This document shows positions 56,764-64,000 of a stretch of DNA of 64,000 bases, piece after piece. Location: assembly GCA_902651635.1 (NCBI GenBank), contig CACRSC010000103.1, positions 23,833 to 87,832 on the forward strand, in the 5' to 3' direction. The first letter of the stretch is position 1, and every line of letters begins with the position of its first letter. A program made the position numbers and the translations under genes. Source of the stretch: Mastigamoeba balamuthi (Eukaryota > Evosea > Mastigamoebida > Mastigamoebidae). The notes below the pieces were generated by a model that was given only the letters and a program-made list of their open reading frames with translations, was not told the origin of the DNA and searched no databases.

Positions 56764-57213
56764 CTTCTTTGCTGGTGCGTGTGCGCTTGCGATGAAAAAA
56801 TATAAATGAACGTACAGCGATTCTCTGACGACAACGGCTCTCATTCCGTGGTTCCTGAACCCGCGGGGCTCGCCGTTGGTGATGCCCGGGAATTGAAATT
56901 GGTGGAAATCGCAGTTGAATTGTTGAATTGGTGTGAACCTCCGAACCCAGCTGACAAGTCGAGCGAAAAACAGCTCAGCTAAAACAGGGTCCAGGAACCT
57001 CTGCCTCGCCCTTCCCTCCACGCGAACGCGGGGATGACCCACCCGCGCGGCCACACAGCAAAACGGCGTATCCGCTGAGTCATCGGAATGGAACCCCGCC
57101 GAGGAAAATATCTTACTGCCCTCCCCCTTCTCCTCCTCTCCGCTGCCGGCTGCCCTCTCCCAGCCAGCCAGCCGGCGACACACGCGCGCACACACACGGC
57201 CACGCAAACGGGA
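56764..57213. other. Divergent promoter region
   Basis: 450 bases between the divergently transcribed cathepsin and ankyrin genes. No supported gene. A CA-repeat leader precedes the ankyrin ATG. Confidence 0.45.
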
Positions 57214-59276
57214 ATGCCACATCCGACACCCGGCGCAGCCGCTGACGTGTCGGCGACGCGGGCGCGGTTCCTGGTGGCGGCGCTCGAGGCGGGGGACGTG
57301 GAGTCGCTGGGGGCGCTGGTGGCGCTGCACCCCGCGCTGCGCGACGCCCCCGTCGACGGCCTCGCGCCCCTCGCGCACTGCGCGCTGCGCGGCCACGCCG
57401 ACGCCATGCTCGTGCTGCTGGCGGCGGGCGCGGACCCCGCGGGCTGCGGGGGGCTCGGGGCGCTGCTGGCGGCCGCCCGCGCGGGCGACGCGGAGGTCGC
57501 GCGCGTCGTCGTCGCCTGCGGGGCCGCCGGCGCGGGCGACGCCGACGCCGACGACGGCACGACGGCGCTGCACTGCGCAGCCCTCAGGGGCCACGCGCGC
57601 GTCGTCGAGGCGCTCGTCGAGGTGGGCGCTGCCGGCGCCGTCGACAGCGCGCGCAGGGACGGCTGCACGCCGCTGGTGCGCAGAGGGCCACACAGGGCGC
57701 ACACACACACACAGGGGGCACACAGAGCGCACATGTCATGTCGACTCGCTTCCCACGTTGCTCGGGCACAAATTCGCGATTCAAGTCGCCCGGACAAAGT
57801 GACACGCCGCGCGAGGCAGTGCGAGGGGCCCGGGGAAGGGAAGGCGCGGTTGCCCTAGCGAGGAAAATGTGGGGGTGAAATCCGAGACGGATTCTGGGTT
57901 GTGTTTGCGGCTGCTTGCGCGGGGGGATTTAATTATTCTGGCGTGTTTTGTTTCCCGTTTGGCTGCCACGCCGCCTCTGGTTTGTACCTCTCTCCCCCTC
58001 GCTGGCCTCGGTCAGAGACCTCCATTAAGCCGCCACCCCCTTCTTCGTGGTGTTTACGTGGTCAATTGATTTGCTGTTCGCGCCGCCGGGTTTGTGCGTT
58101 TTTGTATTGCCTCGTTGGGTCTTGCGGCAGGTGCTCGCTGCCAGGTGCGGCCACAACGAGGCCATCGAGGCCCTCCTGCGCGCAGGGGCCTCGGTGGACC
58201 TCCCCACGCCCGGCGGCCTCACGCCGCTGGCGGCCGCGTGCTCCTCTGGCCGCCTAGAGACCGCGCGTCTACTGCTCGCCCGCGGCGCCGACCCCAACGG
58301 CGCCAAGTCCGCCGCCCGCGTCACGCCGCTCGTGGCCGCCGCCTCCAACGGCCAGGCTGGCGCCGTCGAGCTGCTGCTGAGCGCCGGCGCCGACCCCGGG
58401 CGCTGCAGCCCTCTGCGCGTGGCCTGCGCGCAGGACGACAGCGCCATCGCGTCGCTGCTGCTCGACGCCGGCGCGGACCCAAACGACGCCGACGAGCTGG
58501 GGACGACGCTGCTGCTCGACGCGGTCTCGCACGGCAGGTCGCGCATGGCCGCGCTGCTGCTCGAGCGTGGCGCCGCGCCCGACGCGAGCGACCACAGCGG
58601 TGTGTGCCCGCTGCTCGTCGCCTGCATGTCGGGCAACCGCGACGTCGCCCGCGAGCTCCTGCGCCGCGGCGCCGACCCACACCGCAGCTCCCGCGACGGC
58701 GTCACCCCTGCGGGCTTCGCGCAGGGCTGCTGCGACGCCGAGCTCGCGCGGATGCTCTCGGAGAAGACCGTCGTGCTCCGAGTCACGCGGCAGCCCGGGC
58801 AGCCGTTCCCGGGCGAGTTCCCCCCGGAGCTGGCCGGCCGGTTCCCCAAGACAGAGTTCAAGGAGCTCATCGACCAGTGCAACTCGGTGCTCTGCGAGGC
58901 CGCAGCCGAGCCCGCGGGCAGGGCCAGGGCCGCGGGGCTGGCGCTGGGCGGAGGCATCGGGGCGGCCGTGTCGCTGCCGGTGGGGCTGGCGGTCAGCCTC
59001 GCGGCCTCGGTGGCGCCCGTCGGCGCGCTGGCCGCACTGTTCCTGGGCGCCGGCACGACGATCGGGTCCGCCGCGGGCGCCGCGTCGCCGATGGTCGACG
59101 CGGGGAAGATGAGGGCGCTCGAGGGCATCGTGCGCTCGGTCAACGAGCGCGTCAGGAGCGGCTGCCACGGGAAGCGTGTGGCCCACGTGCGGTCGCCCTT
59201 CGACTCGACGCAGAGCGTCTGCCCCTCGGTCTCGCAGTTTCTCACGCTGGAAATCGAATACATGGGGTACTGTTGA
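57214..59276 (+). CDS. Ankyrin protein with glycine-rich hydrophobic C-terminus
   Basis: Two exons, 57214-57675 and 58131-59276, with a 455-base phase-0 intron (long for this window), give 535 residues. Residues ~10-380 are about 11 ankyrin repeats (GTTALHCAALRGHARVVEAL, LTPLAAACSSGRLETARLLL). Residues ~440-500 are a long Gly/Ala/Val-rich stretch (GLALGGGIGAAVSLPVGLAV, then ALFLGAGTTIGSAAGAAS) with G-x3-G spacing, a possible membrane-inserting or self-associating glycine-zipper. A polar tail of ~55 residues ends EYMGYC. Its 3' end is repeated in decayed form at 63600-64000. A membrane-associated ankyrin adaptor is likely. Confidence 0.82.
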
Positions 59277-59390
59277 CTCGCCCTGGCCTCGGCGTGGGCT
59301 CTTGTTGTGCTGTTAGCGGCGTACAACTGCTTACCAGAGTAAGTCTCTCAGGACGGCTCAGCAGCAGCGAATTGGCGCATAAGCCGGAAC

Positions 59391-59750
59391 TCAGTGGGAC
59401 GAGGTTCCCTCCGCGGGAGAAGCCTCTGGGAGACCCCCGTGCGTTGCGGTGGCCTTGACGGGCTCGGCGTCTTCCTCGTCATCGTCGTGGGCCCGCTTCT
59501 TGTTGCAGTTCTGCTCGATTATGATAAGACCCAACGATGGAGGTTGTTGAGCCCCCATTCAATACAGTAATTTCTATTGAATTTCCACCCTCAGCTCCCC
59601 GTTCGGCTGCCGTTCCTCTCCGCCGTCTCACACAGCCGTTCCTAGGCATGTTGTCTCCGACACCAGGATAGCCCTTTTCGAATTTAGTATGTCCGGAGCC
59701 GCCGCTCGAACGTGCCGTTTCCTTACCTTGCGCATCCTTGTGAATCGCAT
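59391..59750 (-). CDS. Possible small two-exon charged protein
   Basis: Exons 59750-59727 and 59510-59391 join in phase 0 across a 216-base intron (donor GTAAGG, acceptor GAGCAG) to give 47 residues. These are a basic start (MRFTRMRK, NCNKKRAH), an acidic run (DDDEEDAEP) and a polar tail ending GTSSH. The second exon has G/C-rich third positions. Convergent with the ankyrin gene, its stop lying 115 bases from that gene's stop. The start is uncertain and more 5' exons may exist. Confidence 0.35.
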
Positions 59751-59995
59751 GCACGACGGGGACGTCACACATCAGCCACCACCGCCCCGCCACCACCCGC
59801 TGCCCCCAGCCCCCCGCCCGCCATTGGCACTGACGTTGCTTTCTAGTCGACGAGCTTTCAGTGAGATGTGTACAAGGTGTTGAACCAGATGGCAACCGGT
59901 AGGTACTTCAGGTGCAATGAACCACAATCATCAATTGTTTGAAGGCGAATTGGCCTGCGGTGGTAGAAATGTGATGGTGGCAGCATGACTCAACT

Positions 59996-60577
59996 CTAAC
60001 CCTGACGCGAGACGAGAAAGAAGAGGCCGGATACACTGAGGACTGTGAGCACAGCGCCGATGGTAATTAGAGAAATCCTCGTGGCGTAGAGCGAGTATGT
60101 CCACAGGTACGGCGCAACGGGCTCGACCGCCACACTCCCAGAGATGAGAGCTTTCTTGTTTTCGTTCCCGCCAGCGGGCTGCAGGACTCGGATGACAACG
60201 TACTCGCCCCGGGAGACATCCAGCAGTGAACCCAGCACAACGCTGCCGTTGACCGATTCTGCGTTAATACTGGGAACATAAAGCTGGGGCCTGGTCGCGT
60301 TGCAGGAAGAGTCCTCTTGGTGAGTGATGGAGACCTCGAGAGGGCCCGATAGCAGCTGGACGTTGGCCTTGCCCCAGTCTCGCATGGGCACGGCGAGGCA
60401 CTCCCCTGGGGCTAGTTCGGTGTCAATGAACTCGGTGATCGTGTCGGGTCGCTCTTGGCGGGCCAACAGGGAGGACCTCTGGAGTGCCGCGAGGGCCACA
60501 CCTGCACCTAAGAGTGCCCCGGCCGACAGCACCAAAAACGTGGCTGCGGCGAGCAGGAAGAGTGTGTGTGCGCGCAT
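59996..60577 (-). CDS. Two-pass membrane protein, unrecognised
   Basis: 193 residues from the ATG at 60577 (a second, upstream ATG in frame at 60640 would add 21 residues). One hydrophobic segment near the N-terminus (LFLLAAATFLVLSAGALLGA) and one at the C-terminus (ISLITIGAVLTVLSVSGLFFLV) enclose a ~125-residue region with an N-glycosylation-like NAT and few Cys. The layout (membrane, ectodomain, membrane, very short tail) recalls two-pass accessory subunits, but no family signature is seen. No intron. Confidence 0.7.
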   Translation of the reverse strand: MRAHTLFLLAAATFLVLSAGALLGAGVALAALQRSSLLARQERPDTITEFIDTELAPGECLAVPMRDWGKANVQLLSGPLEVSITHQEDSSCNATRPQLYVPSINAESVNGSVVLGSLLDVSRGEYVVIRVLQPAGGNENKKALISGSVAVEPVAPYLWTYSLYATRISLITIGAVLTVLSVSGLFFLVSRQG

Positions 60578-60773
60578 TCCGACGAGAAAGATGAGGGGAT
60601 GGGTAACACACGGGACAGCACGGGGAAGGAACAGGGTCAAGACAAAAAAAATGAGAGAACAAACAGTACTTTTGCTTTTTCTTTTTCATACTCATATTCT
60701 AGACGGTTCAGGGGAAAAGAACAACGAGCCGGTAGGCCGAGGATTTTGCACAAACGTCTATATTGATTATCCT

Positions 60774-61525
60774 TTAGAAAGTGTAGTACAGGCAGTACAT
60801 AGTTGTGTGCGCTGCTGAAAAAGTGTTCCATGACGGAGGGCTCTCATGCGCAGCTCCCTCTGTGCACTGCTCTCGGAATTCTCCTCTTGGTTCTTGGAAA
60901 AGTGGTTCTGTTGGTTTTCTGTAGGCATGCCTACCGGTTGAATTATCGAGAGAACCACGGGAACACATGGGAACTTCTGGAGAGCTGCCTGCTGCTTCAG
61001 TGGAGAAGAAACCGAGCTGGAAGATGTGAAGAACCATACACGTCAGAAAAGATGTGGGGCGCAGCACCTCACGAGGCCGATGCTCGAGGGCGCATACGAC
61101 CTTTGGCACGGGCCACGTCTGTGGGCAAGGGTCGTCTCGCACGCCGGCGTGGCATGCGCCAACAGGCTGGCGATGCTCCACCAGCAAGTACACGCACTCG
61201 TCCCCGCTGGTTGAGCACTCCCAAGAGGACTGCGTGAGGCCGTGTTGTGATGGCCATGGTGTCTGTGTGGGGGCCTCTTTCTGGCAGCGCCTGGCTCAGT
61301 GACCCAGATGTCTCCTGTCGTCAATGACTGCCAGGTAACTGCCCACACTGAGAGCACAAGGCCGACACAGCTCACACCGCACCAGAGTGCCTGCGCCTCC
61401 GGCACTCTGCCTCGCTGAGGGTCCGAGGGGCGAGTATGAGAAGTGAATAGCTGAGGTAGCCCTGGAGCAGCTGGCAAAGGGCTGTGCATCACCCTGGAGG
61501 CGGTCATTACATTGGGCGTTGGCAT
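60774..61525 (-). CDS. Possible membrane protein with Cys-rich ectodomain
   Basis: Exons 61525-61304 and 61229-61068 join in phase 0, and a third probably runs from about 61016 to the stop at 60774. Exon 1 ends with a membrane-type segment (CVGLVLSVWAVTWQSL). Exon 2 encodes a Cys-rich stretch with good codon bias (WECSTSGDECVYLLVEHR, GACHAGVRDDPCPQTW). The third exon is polar and less biased and may be wrong. It lies directly upstream of the two-pass protein on the same strand. No family recognised. Confidence 0.42.
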
Positions 61526-62124
61526 TCAGAGAGCAGAACTACAAGAAGGTATGCAAGAGCATGATTACATCTGGCCACTGCTACCATCATTACACTGTGA
61601 ATGCTCGTTTTGCTCATTCTCATCCACCCACATTGAAGGTTGCATCAGCCACGATTTTGAGCCCACCATGGTAGGGAGAAGGCATTAAGATATCTTTTTT
61701 TACAGTTTTGAATATCTCTTCTACTACTGATAAGAATTAAGTACCATGTGAGGCCAGGGTGTATTGTTGGGGGACGGAAGGGGAAAGGGGAAGATGATGA
61801 ATGATGTGATTGGAGGGCAGTTATGTTATGGGGCTTGGGGGTATCCAGGAGTGTACAGGAAACACTGGATCCAGGACAAGGTTCCCCGTTTTTAAATCAT
61901 GCTAATGACAGTGTATCTGCTGAAGAGGTTTATGGTGTTTTGTAAAATTACAATTTATTTATTAGGTATTTAGTTGCAAGTAACATAAAGAGTCTTATGG
62001 ATCTTAGCCACTGGGGACTGCCCTTGTCATATTGGATAAGAGGTGTAAGCCCTGTTTTCTTTTGATCAAATAATTCCTGAAATGTGTCATTCGGAATTTT
62101 CAATATTCGATTCAGGATCTGATC
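61526..62124. other. AT-rich spacer
   Basis: AT-rich sequence, with a G-rich patch at 61760-61850, between the membrane-protein gene and the Tc1-like transposase. No supported gene; it probably contains the 5' end of the transposon, but I could not identify its inverted repeat. Confidence 0.45.
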
Positions 62125-63079
62125 ATGAAGTATCTATATCTCTTAGTGCTAAATATGTTTCTTACAGAGAAGCAGAGATGGAAGATTTGGTTCCTGCACT
62201 CACACCCCAAGGGCCCTCAGTGGGGAAAGAGGCGCATTGCACAGTACATGCACTGTGGGCTTGGATCAACCCAGCACTGGATGAAAACCCGGCCCAACAC
62301 TGTGGCCACAGCACCACCAACCAAGAGAGCAAGAAGGGCAACTTCAGAGGAAGAGGACAAACGGATCCTATCCAGGGCCAAATCCAAGCCACCTCACTCA
62401 GCTGCTGCTCTGCACAGATCCCTTCACCTTCAGACTTCTGTCTCTACTATTTACCAGCATTTGCATGCTGCTCAGGCCAAGTTTCAGGCTTCACTATTTA
62501 AGTCATTATTACAAATTGCTCATCAACAAGCTCACATAGATTTTGCACAGGAAAGTCTGCTGCGAGATTGGAGATGTATGGTTTAGTGATGAGACAACAT
62601 TTTGGCTGGGTGGATCAAAGGCAAAGCACTGGTAAGTATCTGGTCATCGATTACTTATCAGGAATTGAAGTACCCCCAGAAGGTACAGGTTTGGGGGTGC
62701 TTTTCTTCACATGGATTCGGAAAGCTTCATTTTTACAGGGAACTGAATTCCGAAAAGATGTGTGATATCTATCAGAAAGCACTACTGCCATCCATCAGAC
62801 AGGTATATGAAGAGGATCATGTTGAGTGGCTTCTTGCAGAGGACAATGATAGTGAGCATAGAAGTCAATTGTGCTGCCAATGGAAGAATGACCATAATGT
62901 ACATACTCTGCCCAGGCCAGCATGCAGCCCTGATTGTAATGGTATTGAAAATTTTTGTGCCATTCTGAAGGCCAGGGTTAGTGAGTTAATCCAAACCCTC
63001 GTTCTCTTACTGCCTTGGTTCACTGTATTAGAAATGAGTGGAGACAACTCTCAATGGAGTTTGCCCAAATGTTGGTAAA
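62125..63079 (+). mobile_element. Tc1/mariner transposase remnant
   Basis: Plus-strand pieces in order: a helix-turn-helix start (LTEKQRWKIWFLHSHPKG), a second DNA-binding part (TSEEEDKRILSRAKSKPPHS), VWFSDETTFWLGG with the first catalytic Asp, VQVWGCFSSHGFGKLHF, AEDNDSEHRS with the second Asp, and PACSPDCNGIENFCAILKARV with the final Glu. The first and last parts share one frame while the SDE block is in another, so at least two frame changes separate them; the element is inactive as read. Codon use is AT-rich, unlike host genes. Terminal inverted repeats and TA target sites were not resolved. Confidence 0.8.
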
Positions 63080-63599
63080 CTCAATGCCCTCTCATTTACG
63101 GGCAGTTATTGAGGCAAAAGGAGAAAAAACAAATAACCTAAGATCAGTTTTTTTCTGGGTACGGATATTGTAATAGGTGAAATGTATGGAAGAATTGAAC
63201 ATCGTTTTTAAATAGAGGACAGTTGATAGTGATTTCTACTGTAGTACTGCAATGCAATAAGACCATTGATGAGTTCAGGTAGCAGGTGATAATAGGCTGT
63301 ATGCAATGAAGCTCATCATTCATTGGAGGAGCCCCTTCTCTTCAGCAAAGACAGTACCTGAGAGTGCCTTCTTCCTTCCATAGCTTTGGGAAAGAGCCTC
63401 TAAAGTGCTCCAAAAGGCAAAAAAAAATACGCAGAAAAAGGCGAAAACGCCTGTTTTCGGGATTCTTTGGGTTTATTCGCAATGCAAGGTGAAGAAAGAT
63501 ATCGCTTGCTCCGCATCCAGGACGGATGTCCATTATTGGCACTGACGGGACTCTGCAGAACCTCTGCTGAAATAGTCCTGTGTCCCACACACTGGCTGG
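63080..63599. other. AT-rich spacer
   Basis: Follows the transposase remnant. It contains an A-run (63420-63427) and no supported gene. The left part probably includes the transposon's 3' end. Confidence 0.4.
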
Positions 63600-64000
63600 A
63601 AGGATTGGGCCAAGGGTGCTCTCAAGCAGGAATGCACTCGAGGGAATCGTGCATACAGTTCACGAGTGGGTCAGGAGTGGCTACCATGGGAGGCGTGTGA
63701 CCCCGGGTGGTTGCCCTTCAACCTGTATTCAGAGCGTCTGTCCCTCTTTCTAGCAGTTTCTCACTGGAAATCAAATGCACGGGTACTGTTGACTTGCCCT
63801 GGCCCTCGGCAGGGGCTCTGCTGTGCTTTGTGGGTAGGGGCTGGGTGAGGAGTACCCTACTGGCCGAGGAGAGTTGAACAGATGTTGCTAGCCAGCCCGT
63901 CTCTCAGGGCAGCTCAGAATCAGTGAATAGCAGCAGCCCAAACTCAGTGGGGCGGAGTGCCCTCCACGGGAGGAGCCTCGTGTGTTGCTTGGGAAGCCTC
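63600..64000 (+). pseudogene. Decayed copy of the glycine-tail ankyrin gene 3' end
   Basis: Matches about 59115-59460 in order: 'ctcgaggg(a/c)atcgtgc', 'gtcaggag(c/t)ggct', 'cagagcgtctg', 'cagtttctcac', 'gggtactgttgact' (around the source stop codon) and 'aactcagtggg' near the end, so the copy extends through the spacer into the small convergent gene. Most differences are C-to-T or G-to-A at CG sites. The matching frame is lost. It runs off the window's right edge. Confidence 0.75.

Overview
The window is from a unicellular eukaryote with GC-rich genes. Coding exons have strongly G/C third positions. They are interrupted by short GT-AG introns (about 42-130 bases), and the exon joins proposed here keep frame with matching phases. 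The gene set is a eukaryotic Ras GTPase, eIF3a, a short-form tRNase Z, a VIT/vWA protein, PH and ankyrin-repeat proteins, a membrane-anchored cathepsin B-like peptidase, CPGPxNIQCC-type secreted Cys modules and Crinkler/CR-type NTPases. That mix suggests an amoebozoan-like protist, perhaps an archamoebid such as Mastigamoeba, but the species-level guess is weak. AT-rich spacers separate the genes and hold decayed gene copies and transposons.

Layout. 1-300 is an AT-rich field of TAGCGCTA-like words. 638-3593 is a DUF4139-like gene with a complete ubiquitin fold inside it, followed by a small minus-strand gene and a decayed copy of the DUF4139 gene's 3' end. 5314-6368 is a five-exon Ras gene. 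6624-18119 (minus) is a giant secreted beta-helix surface protein of about 3,800 residues. 18862-20477 encodes a SAM-like domain plus P-loop NTPase. 20659-21192 (minus) is a secreted protein of two six-cysteine modules. 21405-22147 is an unrecognised four-exon gene. A 2-kb gene-poor stretch leads to tRNA-Thr(AGU) at 24247-24318.

24546-28763 (minus) is eIF3a, divergent from a PH-ankyrin protein at 29318-33490. Then come a short tRNase Z (33894-34920), a VIT/vWA protein (35267-38697, minus), two tandem type I membrane paralogues (39252-40468 and 40826-41956, minus) and an 810-residue ankyrin protein (42353-44794, minus).

44795-51025 is a mobile-element and assembly-junction zone. It has single Ns at 45551 and 48042, a partial cathepsin copy, a tRNA-derived SINE-like unit, a hAT transposon, and two 5'-truncated LINE copies with target-site duplications. 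51199-53640 encodes an apparently whole CR-type protein (header, P-loop NTPase, restriction-endonuclease-like C-terminus). It is followed by a cathepsin B-like gene (54768-56763, minus), an ankyrin protein with a glycine-rich hydrophobic tail (57214-59276), three small minus-strand genes, a Tc1/mariner remnant (62125-63079), and a decayed second copy of the ankyrin gene's 3' end (63600-64000).

No operon-like pathway is visible. Housekeeping genes (eIF3a, tRNase Z, tRNA, Ras) are interspersed with lineage-expanded surface, ankyrin and effector-type genes. A recurrent theme is duplication of gene 3' ends followed by decay, apparently by loss of CpG. All exon joins here were inferred by eye from frame and splice consensus; no transcript data were available.
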